NCBI RefSeq assembly: GCF_014385195.1
Contig: NZ_JACRTG010000005.1
Span: 4,655-68,654 of the forward strand
Reading direction: 5' to 3'
From: Paratissierella segnis
GTDB lineage: Bacteria; Bacillota; Clostridia; Tissierellales; Tissierellaceae
Length of the DNA stretch: 64,000 nucleotides
A program made the position numbers and the translations under genes. Each line of letters begins with the position of its first letter. The first letter of the stretch is position 1. Below the pieces are notes generated by a model that worked only from the letters and a program-made list of their open reading frames with translations, searched no databases and was not told where the DNA came from. This document shows positions 53,857 to 62,762 of this stretch, in pieces.

Positions 53857-55281
53857 GTGAAAAAAGTAGACATGATTGTACATGCGCCACATTTCTATAC
53901 TATGGAAGGAGAAGGCGTAGGTTATAAAACCGGGGTATCAATGGTAATTGATTCCGGTAAGATAATCGATATATTGGAAGACAGTGTTGCAGACAGTAAA
54001 TATGTTGCAGAAGAGAATTTAAATATGGATCATCATGCGATTTTCCCGGGATTCATAGATGGGCATATGCATACCGGTGATAATATATTGAGAGGTTTAG
54101 CACAGGATACCAAAAATTGGATGATGTATGGGGTTCAACCGTTTGATAATGTAACCACCGAAGAAGAAGAAAGTGTAGGGAGCAGAGTTGCCATCATTGA
54201 AGCTATAAAAGCAGGAACTACTACTTTGGGAGACTTCAACGGTAAGATGGAGTTGATATGCGATTTTATAGATAAGGTAGGAGCTAGAGGCAATCTTGCA
54301 CAAACAGTAAGATCCGCAAAATTTAAAGTTTACAATCCCGGAGAACTTTATGAATTCGATGACGAGATGGGAGAAGAAAGCCTTAATAGGAATCTGGCTC
54401 TTTATGATAAATGGCATAATAAAGGGGACGGAAGGATCAGAATTCTTTTCGGACCTCAAGGAGCAGATTTTGTAAGCGCTGATTTGCTATTGAAAATCCA
54501 GAAGATAGTAAAGGAAAGAAAAACAAAAATTCATATGCATGTACAACAAGGAGACAGAGAAACATATCAAATCGTGAAGAGATATGGAAAGCGTCCTGTA
54601 GACTATCTTGATGATCTTGGGGTTTTGGATGAAGACCTTATTGCTGTTCATTTGACTGACTGTACCGACGAAGAAGCAAAAATGGTAGCAAAGAAGCATG
54701 CATCCATGATTGTTAATCCGGGATCAATTGGTATAATAGACGGAATAGTTTGTCCTTCTGTTGCATTCCAAGAAGCAGGTGGAAATTGTGCTCTTGGTTC
54801 TGATCAAGCTCCGGGCAATAACTGTCATAACATAATCAATGAAATGAAGAATGTAGCGTTGTTTAATAAAATTAAGTATGCAGATCCTGAAGTTATGCCG
54901 GCATGGAAGGCATTGCGCATGGCTACAATTGAAGGAGCAAGAGCTGTTAATTTAGGAGATACCGTAGGTTCATTAGAAGTAGGGAAACAGGCAGATTTCA
55001 TTGCTATAGACCTTAGTCAACCATCTATGCTACCTGTATATACTTATCCTATGAGAAATATCGTTCCTAATCTTGTATACAGTGCAAGAGGACATGAAGT
55101 TTGTCTATCTGTTGTAAACGGTAAGGTTATAATGAAAGATGGGAAATTAACTACTATAGACGAAGAATCTTATATAGAAGATATTCAAAAGTATCCGGAA
55201 GGAATTGGAGAAAGAGCTGCAAAAGAATTCTTTGAAATCAATGGAACAAACGCTAGATTCATGGCAGAAAATAAGCTATAA
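53857..55281 (+). CDS. Amidohydrolase, SsnA/AtzA-like, copy 1
   Basis: About 474 residues. GTG at 53857 is chosen because GGAG lies 8 bases upstream and because it aligns with the start of the paralogue next door; ATG at 53851 would be too close. Motifs: FPGFIDGHMHTG (HxH metal pair), KIHMHVQQGDRET (metal His, but Gln where deaminases have Glu), LIAVHLTDCTDEE and LGSDQAPGNN (metal Asp). The family covers guanine, cytosine, chlorohydrolase and N-formylmethionyl-type hydrolases; no substrate can be chosen. Cytoplasmic. Confidence 0.8.
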   Translation: MKKVDMIVHAPHFYTMEGEGVGYKTGVSMVIDSGKIIDILEDSVADSKYVAEENLNMDHHAIFPGFIDGHMHTGDNILRGLAQDTKNWMMYGVQPFDNVTTEEEESVGSRVAIIEAIKAGTTTLGDFNGKMELICDFIDKVGARGNLAQTVRSAKFKVYNPGELYEFDDEMGEESLNRNLALYDKWHNKGDGRIRILFGPQGADFVSADLLLKIQKIVKERKTKIHMHVQQGDRETYQIVKRYGKRPVDYLDDLGVLDEDLIAVHLTDCTDEEAKMVAKKHASMIVNPGSIGIIDGIVCPSVAFQEAGGNCALGSDQAPGNNCHNIINEMKNVALFNKIKYADPEVMPAWKALRMATIEGARAVNLGDTVGSLEVGKQADFIAIDLSQPSMLPVYTYPMRNIVPNLVYSARGHEVCLSVVNGKVIMKDGKLTTIDEESYIEDIQKYPEGIGERAAKEFFEINGTNARFMAENKL

Positions 55282-55373
55282 GATATCATATAGACCTTTA
55301 TATTTGGAATTTAGCCATTTCAAAAGATTGATAAGGTTGTGATTCTAAGCTGAAGCAATTGGAGGGTTTAATG

Positions 55374-56798
55374 ATGGAAAAAGTCGACATAATCATAAAG
55401 ACGAAGCATATGTATACGTTGGAAGGCGAAGGAGTCGGATATTTATCCGATTACGGAGTTGCCATTGACAGAGGGAAAATAAAGGCAGTATTGCCTGTAA
55501 GTGAATTAAAAAAGAATTATGAAGCTGAAAAGTTCATAGATGCTTCCGACAAGGTACTGTTGCCCGGGTTTATAGACGGACATATGCATACAGGTCATGG
55601 AGTATTGCGGGGAGTTGCTCAGGATATAAGCAATTGGATGATGGAGGGAATGGCGCCTTTTGAGGCACAGAGGAGTATCGAAGCCAAGGATAGCGGAAGC
55701 AGATTAGCCATTGCTGAAGCTGTATTAAACGGAACCACAACCATTGGAGATGATGGATCTGATATTGCCGGTTCCTGCGACTTTATTCAAAAAATTGGAG
55801 TAAGAGGAAACGTAAGCGTTCGTATTCGTGATGCGTTGATGAAGACTTATAAGGCAGGGGAACTATATATATTTGATGACAATTACGGAGAGAAAACACT
55901 GAACGAATGTCTTGATATTTTTTCTAAATACCATGATATTGATTCCGGAAGAATTAAAATCAGATTTGGACCTCAGGGACCGGACTTTGTCAGTTTAAAA
56001 ATGCTTAAAAAAGTCAAAAAGCTATCAAAAGAAAGAAATACCAAAATTCATATGCATTTGCAGCAAGGGTCAAGAGAAACAAAGCAAATGACAGGAAGAT
56101 ACGGAGTGAGAAGCATACCGTGGCTGGATGAAATAGGATATTTCGATGAAGATTTTATCGGGATCCATTTGACCGATGCTCTTGAAGAAGAAGTAAAAAT
56201 TGTGGCAGGCAGAAAAGCATCTATGATTCTTTGCTCTTCTTCCATAGGAATTATCGACGGAATAGTACCGCCGGCTAAAATATTCCAAGATGCAGGAGGA
56301 ATTGTAGGCTTAGGAAGCGATCAGGCTCTGGGAAATAATTGCCATAATATAATCAATGAAATGAAATTGACAGCTATATTAAATAAAGTCAAATATGAAG
56401 ATCCAGAGGTCATGCCTGCGTGGAAAGTCTTGCGAATGGCGACTATTGAAAATGCCAAGGCACTGGGTATTGATAAAATAACCGGCTCAATTAAAGAAGG
56501 AAAGTATGCGGATTTGATTTTGGTTGATTTGAACCAGGCATCTCTTGCTCCTCTTTATACAAAACCTATGCGCAATTTTATACCTAACTTGGTTTATAGT
56601 GCAAGGGGTAATGAAGTGGATACTGTTATAGTGGCAGGAAAAATTATAGTTGAAAATAAAGCACCAAAGACTTTTGATATGAATGAAATACTTCAAGAGG
56701 TACAAGGTCATGCAGACGTAATTGGCGAAAGGGCGACAGCACAATTTAATGAAATCAATGGTAAAAATGCCGTTTATATGAGAGAAAACAAGCTTTAA
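55374..56798 (+). CDS. Amidohydrolase, SsnA/AtzA-like, copy 2
   Basis: About 474 residues, start ATG at 55374 (GGAGGG 7 bases upstream). Clear paralogue of the preceding gene, collinear from end to end: FIDGHMHTGHGVLRGVAQD, KIHMHLQQGSRET, FIGIHLTDALEEE, LGSDQALGNN, and the shared closing INGKNAVYMRENKL. The same Glu-to-Gln change in the HxHxxE motif is kept, so it is a fixed feature of this pair. Tandem duplication followed by divergence suggests two related substrates or a heteromer (inference). Confidence 0.8.
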   Translation: MEKVDIIIKTKHMYTLEGEGVGYLSDYGVAIDRGKIKAVLPVSELKKNYEAEKFIDASDKVLLPGFIDGHMHTGHGVLRGVAQDISNWMMEGMAPFEAQRSIEAKDSGSRLAIAEAVLNGTTTIGDDGSDIAGSCDFIQKIGVRGNVSVRIRDALMKTYKAGELYIFDDNYGEKTLNECLDIFSKYHDIDSGRIKIRFGPQGPDFVSLKMLKKVKKLSKERNTKIHMHLQQGSRETKQMTGRYGVRSIPWLDEIGYFDEDFIGIHLTDALEEEVKIVAGRKASMILCSSSIGIIDGIVPPAKIFQDAGGIVGLGSDQALGNNCHNIINEMKLTAILNKVKYEDPEVMPAWKVLRMATIENAKALGIDKITGSIKEGKYADLILVDLNQASLAPLYTKPMRNFIPNLVYSARGNEVDTVIVAGKIIVENKAPKTFDMNEILQEVQGHADVIGERATAQFNEINGKNAVYMRENKL

Positions 56799-56881
56799 AA
56801 ATATGGTGCAATTTTTATATACTCGAATTAGACTACTCCATAAATACAACTTAATATAATTATAACAAGGGAGGCATTACG

Positions 56882-58297
56882 ATGGAATGGGACCATGTCA
56901 TATTTAATGGAACTATTGTGACATCAAAGGATTCCTTTAAAGGGAATATATATATAAAAAACGGAAAGATATCAGCGATTACATCTGAAAAATTAGAAGG
57001 AACAATCAAAGAAATAACTGATGCTGAAGGATTGCTTGTATTGCCGGGATTAATTGATACACATGTACACTCAAGGGATAAAGGAGCTCCTGAAAAAGAA
57101 GATTTTTTCCATTCGACGGAGGCTGCAGCAATGGGAGGACTAACTACTATATTTGAAATGCCCAACGCCATACCTGCTATATGTAATGTTGATAATTTAC
57201 ATGAGCAGATTAAAAATCTTACGCCAAAAGCGCATGTTGATTTTGCCGTTTGGGGTTTATGCTTAGGGGATTTGAATAAAAAGGACTTAATTGAATTGAG
57301 TGAGGCAGGTGTAATCGCATTCAAATTTTTCTGGGGGTATGCAATCGATAGTAAAACATATCAATTGATTTATAATTATGATCCGCTCAATACAGATGTA
57401 ATTCAGCCTTTGAAAGATGGGGAAGTTTATGAAATATTCGAGGAGGTTGCTAAAACAGGCAAACTTTTAGCAATACATGCAGAAAATGCAGATCTTATAG
57501 ATACTTTAACATCAAGAGTAAAAAAAGAAAAGGACTTCACCTATGAGGGGCTATTAAGAGCAAGACCAAATTTAGCAGAAGAAACTGTCGTTCAAACCGC
57601 GATATCTTTTGCTAAAACTGCGGGAACGAGACTTCACGTATTGCATTTAAGTACAAAGGAATCAGTAGATTTGATTGATGAAGCACAGAAGAAGGGACTT
57701 TTCATAACTTCAGAGACCTGTCCACATTATTTATATCTAAACAATGAAGATTATGACAGAATAGGACCTAAAATGAAAGTATATCCTCCGGTAAAATATA
57801 AGGAAGACCAAAATAAGTTGTGGGAAGGGATAGATAAAGGGATAATATCCTTAGTATGCTCCGACCATGCACCTCATACTGCAAAACAGAAAAATGGGGA
57901 GCTTTGGGATATTCCTTCTGGCATGTGCGGGGTTGAGACTTTGGCACCTTTGATGATTGATGCTGTAAATAAAAAGAAGATAAATATACATCAGTTGGTA
58001 TCTCTTTTATCGGAAAATCCTGCAAAATTATTTGGTATATATCCTCAGAAGGGATCAATAGAGATAGGGACTGATGCTGATTTTACTTTGATAGATATGA
58101 ATGCTAAAATGACTATAAAAGAGGAAAATTTGCATAGTGTAAGCAAAATTACCGCCTTTGACGGTTATGAAGTTGAAGGAAAGCCTGTGGGAACCATAGT
58201 CAGAGGAAAGACAGTAATGCGTAACGGAGAAATCATAAATAAACCATTTGGACAGTTTATAAGACCTGATAACAATGGAAGCGGTGATAATCTATGA
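56882..58297 (+). CDS. Cyclic amidohydrolase (allantoinase / hydantoinase / DHOase type)
   Basis: 471 residues, ribosome site AGGGAGG. Metal ligands: GLIDTHVHSRDKG (HxH), AFKFFWGY (the lysine expected to be carboxylated), LLAIHAEN, LHVLHLSTKE and VCSDHAPHT (Asp). The HVHSRD form is closest to dihydroorotase and allantoinase; D-hydantoinase is also possible. There are no pyrimidine-synthesis genes nearby, so a catabolic cyclic-amide role is inferred. It overlaps the CapA-like gene by 4 bases, implying tight coupling. Confidence 0.82.
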   Translation: MEWDHVIFNGTIVTSKDSFKGNIYIKNGKISAITSEKLEGTIKEITDAEGLLVLPGLIDTHVHSRDKGAPEKEDFFHSTEAAAMGGLTTIFEMPNAIPAICNVDNLHEQIKNLTPKAHVDFAVWGLCLGDLNKKDLIELSEAGVIAFKFFWGYAIDSKTYQLIYNYDPLNTDVIQPLKDGEVYEIFEEVAKTGKLLAIHAENADLIDTLTSRVKKEKDFTYEGLLRARPNLAEETVVQTAISFAKTAGTRLHVLHLSTKESVDLIDEAQKKGLFITSETCPHYLYLNNEDYDRIGPKMKVYPPVKYKEDQNKLWEGIDKGIISLVCSDHAPHTAKQKNGELWDIPSGMCGVETLAPLMIDAVNKKKINIHQLVSLLSENPAKLFGIYPQKGSIEIGTDADFTLIDMNAKMTIKEENLHSVSKITAFDGYEVEGKPVGTIVRGKTVMRNGEIINKPFGQFIRPDNNGSGDNL

Positions 58298-59592
58298 ATG
58301 CACCTATAACTTATGTTGCTACAGGAGACAGCTTTATCACTTCCCCATTGAACTTGTGTGGAAATGATAAATTTGAGAAAATTAAAGATCTGATATACAA
58401 ATCTGAAGTAAGATTTACAAATTTAGAAGTTACAGTCCATGATTTCGAAGGATATCCGTCAGCATTCAGCGGTGGCACTTGGGCTATAGCAAATCCTAAT
58501 GTGTTGAAGGATATAAAATATTTGGGATTTAATCTCTTAAACATAGCAAATAACCACACTTTAGATTATTCACATAATGGACTGGAAGCGACGGAGAAGT
58601 ATCTTAAGGATTTTGACTTTGTTTATGCAGGAGCAGGAAGCAATATGGCAGCTGCAAGTGACCCTAAATATTTGAATTGTTCTTCCGGAAGGGTAGGATT
58701 TGTTGCAGCGACTTCCACATTCCATGAATCATGGATTGCAGGTGAGCAGAGAAGGGACATGATAGGAAGACCGGGAGTTAATGGACTGAGACATGAATCG
58801 ACGCATATTATATCAAAAGATAAAATGAGGTCTTTAAAAGAAATAGCAACTATTACAGATATAAATGCTATGAATAATTTAAATTTAAAAGAAGGCTTTG
58901 ATGTTGGAAATACATCAGATGTATTCAAATTCGGTATATATAAATTTAAGGAAGGAAATAATGAAGGACTTATAACCAAACCGGACTCAAGAGATATGGA
59001 AAGAATATTAAGATCCGTATATGAAGCCAAGAGACAAGCTGATGAAGTAATTGTCAGCATTCATTCACATGAAATGAAAGGTGAAGACAAAAGTGTTCCG
59101 GCTGATTTCTTGAGAGATTTTGCAAAGGAATGCATTGATCATGGAGCCTCTTCTGTTATCGGACACGGACCGCATATACTCAGAGGAATTGAAATTTATA
59201 AAAATTGTCCGATATTTTACAGCCTCGGTAATTTTATATTTCAAACGGATTTGGTATCCAATCTTCCTTCGGATTTTTATGAAAAATATGGACTTACCCA
59301 TGAGAACAATACAGCAGACGCTCTTGATGCTAGGAGTAAAAACGGAACTGTTGGCTTGGGAAAGAACCCATATGTATGGGAATCTGTTATTGCAAGTTGG
59401 AAATCAGTAAACAAAAAAACAGAAGAAATACTTCTATATCCTATAACACTGGGATATGACAGTCCAAGATATAAAAGGGGGTTGCCGGAACTTTCCGACG
59501 ACCGGTCTATATTGAGAAGATTAGCTAAATTGAGTGAGCCTTTCGGCACAAATATTGAAATTGAAGGAAATGTGGGAAAAATAAAGATTTAG
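58294..59592 (+). CDS. CapA-family metallophosphatase-like protein, no export signal
   Basis: 432 residues beginning in an ATGA overlap with the cyclic amidohydrolase. The calcineurin-like CapA/PgsA domain is clear: YVATGDSFITS, TNLEVTVHDF, NIANNHTLDYSHNGL, VSIHSHEMKGE, GHGPHILRGIEI and FYSLGNFIFQ. CapA proteins normally have a membrane anchor and act in poly-gamma-glutamate synthesis. Here none is visible, and the neighbours are catabolic. It may be a cytoplasmic enzyme acting with the amidohydrolase, for example on a gamma-glutamyl or cyclic amide compound (inference). A terminator follows. Confidence 0.8.
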   Translation: MNAPITYVATGDSFITSPLNLCGNDKFEKIKDLIYKSEVRFTNLEVTVHDFEGYPSAFSGGTWAIANPNVLKDIKYLGFNLLNIANNHTLDYSHNGLEATEKYLKDFDFVYAGAGSNMAAASDPKYLNCSSGRVGFVAATSTFHESWIAGEQRRDMIGRPGVNGLRHESTHIISKDKMRSLKEIATITDINAMNNLNLKEGFDVGNTSDVFKFGIYKFKEGNNEGLITKPDSRDMERILRSVYEAKRQADEVIVSIHSHEMKGEDKSVPADFLRDFAKECIDHGASSVIGHGPHILRGIEIYKNCPIFYSLGNFIFQTDLVSNLPSDFYEKYGLTHENNTADALDARSKNGTVGLGKNPYVWESVIASWKSVNKKTEEILLYPITLGYDSPRYKRGLPELSDDRSILRRLAKLSEPFGTNIEIEGNVGKIKI

Positions 59593-59600
59593 CGGATATA

Positions 59601-59646
59601 AAAGTCTTTCATCTATATTAAAATATATTGAATGAAAGACTTTTTA
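59601..59646 (+). terminator. Terminator after the CapA-like gene
   Basis: 12-bp stem AAAGTCTTTCAT / ATGAAAGACTTT (59601-59612, 59632-59643) with the T-run TTTTT overlapping its right end. Confidence 0.8.
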
Positions 59647-59748
59647 TTAGCTATTCTATATTAAATGAATAATGATTTGTATTTTATGTATTAATATACC
59701 TTATGGAGAGGATATTATAGGTATATAAGAATAAAGGAGATGTTTATT

Positions 59749-60924
59749 ATGGACAATTTGAGAGAAGTAAGACCCGTATATTTGGAAATTAATATGGATA
59801 ATTTAACTAATAATTATAATGAGATTCGCAGGATAGTAAACCCTAATACTAAGATTATGGCCGTAATTAAAGCCAATGCATATGGTCATGGGTCTGTTGA
59901 ATTAGCAAAGATGTACGAAAAAATTGGCGTTGACCGACTGGCAGTATCAATAATATCCGAAGCTGTAGAACTTAGGAGAGAAGGAATAAAAATACCTATA
60001 CAATTATTAAACTATACGCCCGAGTCTCAGCTTGGATTGGTAATAGATAATGATATAATTCAAGGGATTTATACCTACGAAGATGCAAAGCTTCTATCGG
60101 ATTTGGCAGTTAAAAAGGGCAAAAAGGCAAAAATCCATATAAAAATAGATACCGGAATGGGAAGAATAGGGTTTTTACCTAATGAAGATTCAATAAAAGA
60201 GATAGTTAAAATACACAAATTGCCAAAATTAGAGATGGAAGGCATGTTTACACATTTTGCAAAGGCAGATGAAACTGATAAATCATTTACCAAGATTCAA
60301 TTTGAAAGATTCAATTGGGTATCTGAAAAATTAGAAGAAAATGGAATTGAATTGAAGGTAAAGCATGTTTCCAATTCGGCGGCAATAATTGATTTACCAG
60401 AATACAATTTAGATCTGGTAAGACCGGGAATTATATTATATGGTTATTACCCATCTGATGAAGTAAATAAAAACAAGATAAATTTAAAACCGGCAATGAC
60501 ATTGAAATCTAAGATTTCAAATATTAAGACGGTACCTGAAGGTACTGGTATTAGCTATGGACATATATATTCAACTTCTAAAAAATCTGTGATAGCAACC
60601 GTTCCAATTGGCTATGCAGATGGTTATTCCAGAATATTATCAGGTAAAGCTGATGTCTGTATAAATAATAAAAGAGCTCCGATAGTAGGAAGAATATGCA
60701 TGGATCAAATGATGGTAGATATTACCGGAATAGACAATGCTAATATTGGAGATGAAGTTGTATTATTCGGCTATGATAATGAGAGTTATCCGCGAGTTGA
60801 AGAACTGGCTTCTTTATTAGGTACAATTAATTACGAGTTCATCTGCATGATGGGCAGAAGAATCCCTAGGGTATTTATAAAAGATAATGAGATAATCGAA
60901 ATTAAAGATTATTTAGAATGTTAA
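59749..60924 (+). CDS. alr: Alanine racemase
   Basis: About 391 residues from ATG at 59749 (AAGGAGA 8 bases upstream; the ATG at 59740 overlaps the ribosome site). Canonical PLP motif MAVIKANAYGHG with Lys41, catalytic Tyr in GISYGHIYSTS, and the C-terminal VPIGYADGYSR and GRICMDQMMVDIT segments. It interconverts L- and D-alanine for peptidoglycan, and could use the D-alanine released by OrtAB. Transcribed as a single unit after a terminator. Confidence 0.93.
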   Translation: MDNLREVRPVYLEINMDNLTNNYNEIRRIVNPNTKIMAVIKANAYGHGSVELAKMYEKIGVDRLAVSIISEAVELRREGIKIPIQLLNYTPESQLGLVIDNDIIQGIYTYEDAKLLSDLAVKKGKKAKIHIKIDTGMGRIGFLPNEDSIKEIVKIHKLPKLEMEGMFTHFAKADETDKSFTKIQFERFNWVSEKLEENGIELKVKHVSNSAAIIDLPEYNLDLVRPGIILYGYYPSDEVNKNKINLKPAMTLKSKISNIKTVPEGTGISYGHIYSTSKKSVIATVPIGYADGYSRILSGKADVCINNKRAPIVGRICMDQMMVDITGIDNANIGDEVVLFGYDNESYPRVEELASLLGTINYEFICMMGRRIPRVFIKDNEIIEIKDYLEC

Positions 60925-60997
60925 TTAAACCTCTAATCAAATTCTAATTTTCTATGTGGAAATAAAATATTTTGAAATTTACAGCGAGGTGATTATC

Positions 60998-61924
60998 ATG
61001 AAAACCAAGGAAACAAAATCGATACTTATATTGTTGCTGACTGCTGCAATATGGGGGCTTTCTTTTGTGGCTCAAAGAGTTGGAATGCAGCATATTGGTG
61101 CATTCACATATAATGGTATAAGATTTGCGTTAGGAAGTTTGTCATTACTCCCCGTACTTTATTTTTCAGGTAGAAAATCCAATAATGAAATATACAATGG
61201 AGAAAGCAAAGAATTCAAAGAATCAGATGAAAAAACAATTATAAAATCCGGAATATTGGCAGGGCTTGCATTATTTATGGCGTCATCTTTTCAGCAGGTG
61301 GGATTGATTTATACTACTGCGGGAAAGGCAGGATTTATTACAAGTCTTTATGTAGTTATTGTACCCATATTGGGGATATTTCTGAAACAGAAAACTCATA
61401 TTACAACTTGGCTGGGGGCATTAATAGCAGTTGTAGGTCTTTATCTATTAAGCATAAGCGAAAACTTCACTATTGAGTTCGGGGATTTTTTAGAAATCAT
61501 AGGAGCATTTTTTTATGCAATTCATATACAGCTTATAGATAGATATATAAAAGATATAGATCCTATAAAGTTTTCCAGTGTTCAGTTTGCAACATGTTCC
61601 GTTTTGAGCATGATAATTGCATTCATATTTGAAGAAATAACTTTAAGCGGATTATCGGGAGCATTGATGCCAATTCTTTATGGAGGGATTATGTCCTGCG
61701 GAGTTGCGTATACCCTTCAAGCCATAGGGCAGAAGAATGCCAATCCTTCCCATGCGGCTATAGCCTTGAGCATGGAAGCGGTATTTGGAGCAATAGGCGG
61801 AGCTTTAGTTCTACATGAGGTTTTACCAATTAGAGGATATATAGGCTGCGCCTTGATGATGGTTGGGATACTAATTGCACAATCAGAAAATATGGGAAAG
61901 CAAAGCGGAGAAGAGCATATATAA
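60998..61924 (+). CDS. EamA/DMT-family transporter
   Basis: About 308 residues from ATG at 60998, after GAGGTGA; the frame is open to 60956 but lacks a ribosome site there. Ten membrane helices in two EamA repeats. TAAIWGLSFVAQRVGMQHIG and ALSMEAVFGAIGGALVLHE are characteristic. A short hydrophilic loop (residues 55-75, rich in Glu and Lys) follows the second helix. Amino-acid or metabolite export is typical for the family, but the substrate is unknown. Confidence 0.88.
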   Translation: MKTKETKSILILLLTAAIWGLSFVAQRVGMQHIGAFTYNGIRFALGSLSLLPVLYFSGRKSNNEIYNGESKEFKESDEKTIIKSGILAGLALFMASSFQQVGLIYTTAGKAGFITSLYVVIVPILGIFLKQKTHITTWLGALIAVVGLYLLSISENFTIEFGDFLEIIGAFFYAIHIQLIDRYIKDIDPIKFSSVQFATCSVLSMIIAFIFEEITLSGLSGALMPILYGGIMSCGVAYTLQAIGQKNANPSHAAIALSMEAVFGAIGGALVLHEVLPIRGYIGCALMMVGILIAQSENMGKQSGEEHI

Positions 61925-61955
61925 ATATAGCAAAACTATATTATTGGAGGATAAT

Positions 61956-62429
61956 ATGAAAAGAAGATTATTGTCAATATCTTTAATAATACTATTACTT
62001 AGTGTAATATTTACCAGTTGTGCATCCGGACATAAAGAGTTAATAAATAATGGCGAAGTTACAATACCGGAAGAATTAGAAAATAAAATAGATGAAGATG
62101 GAATATATTCAAGCCCTGAGGAAGTAGCAGAATACATCCATCTATATGGTAAACTGCCACAAAATTTTATTACAAAGAAAGAAGCAATGGATCTGGGATG
62201 GGATAATGAAAAGGGCAATTTATGGGATGTAACTGACAGGACGAGCATAGGCGGTGACTCATTTGGAAATCGTGAAGGATTATTGCCAAAATCAGATGGT
62301 AGAAAATATTATGAATGTGATGTGAATTATGAGGGCGGTTATAGAGGAGCTGAGAGAATAGTTTATTCAAATGATGGCTTAATATTTTATACTAATGACC
62401 ATTACAAATCCTTTGAAAAATTATATTGA
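61956..62429 (+). CDS. Barnase-family ribonuclease, lipoprotein form
   Basis: 157 residues from ATG at 61956, after TTGGAGGA. The signal peptide ends in a lipobox (FTSC, Cys22), so the enzyme is predicted to be lipid-anchored outside the cell. The RNase domain follows barnase closely: LYGKLPQNFITKKEAMDLGW, SIGGDSFGNREGLLP, then the catalytic set Glu120, Arg130, Arg134 and His149 with exactly the spacing of barnase E73, R83, R87 and H102. It cleaves RNA. The inhibitor gene follows 13 bases downstream. A nutritional or antagonistic role is possible. Confidence 0.92.
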   Translation: MKRRLLSISLIILLLSVIFTSCASGHKELINNGEVTIPEELENKIDEDGIYSSPEEVAEYIHLYGKLPQNFITKKEAMDLGWDNEKGNLWDVTDRTSIGGDSFGNREGLLPKSDGRKYYECDVNYEGGYRGAERIVYSNDGLIFYTNDHYKSFEKLY

Positions 62430-62442
62430 CGAGGTAAATTAA

Positions 62443-62712
62443 ATGAATTTAATTTTATTAAACGGAAAAAGAATGACGAATAAGGTTAAGGCACACAGAT
62501 ATTTAAAAAGGAAACTAAAGTTTCCGGATTATTATGGTGAAAATCTTGATGCCTTATGGGATGAATTATCTACGATTGCAGAGCCAACAGATATTAAATT
62601 TATTAATAAAGATATTCTAATAGAAAACTTAGGAACATATGGTGAGGAAATAATCCGGACATTTGTTGATGCAGCGGAAGAAAATAAAAATATTGGATTT
62701 GAGGTAATTTAA
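62443..62712 (+). CDS. Barstar-family ribonuclease inhibitor
   Basis: 89 residues, the size of barstar, starting 13 bases after the RNase stop. FPDYYGENLDALWDELS matches the barstar binding helix, with Tyr30, Asn34, Asp36, Trp39 and Asp40 in the positions of the barstar residues that enter the barnase active site. No signal peptide, so it protects the cytoplasm from the RNase before export. Confidence 0.92.
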   Translation: MNLILLNGKRMTNKVKAHRYLKRKLKFPDYYGENLDALWDELSTIAEPTDIKFINKDILIENLGTYGEEIIRTFVDAAEENKNIGFEVI

Positions 62713-62723
62713 AACTTAAAAAA

Positions 62724-62760
62724 CATCAGATTGGATATAAAGCCAATCTGATGCATTTTT
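62724..62760. terminator. Bidirectional terminator after the barstar gene
   Basis: Perfect 11-bp stem CATCAGATTGG / CCAATCTGATG (62724-62734, 62743-62753), followed by CATTTTT. It lies between convergent genes. Confidence 0.85.
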
Positions 62761-62762
62761 AT

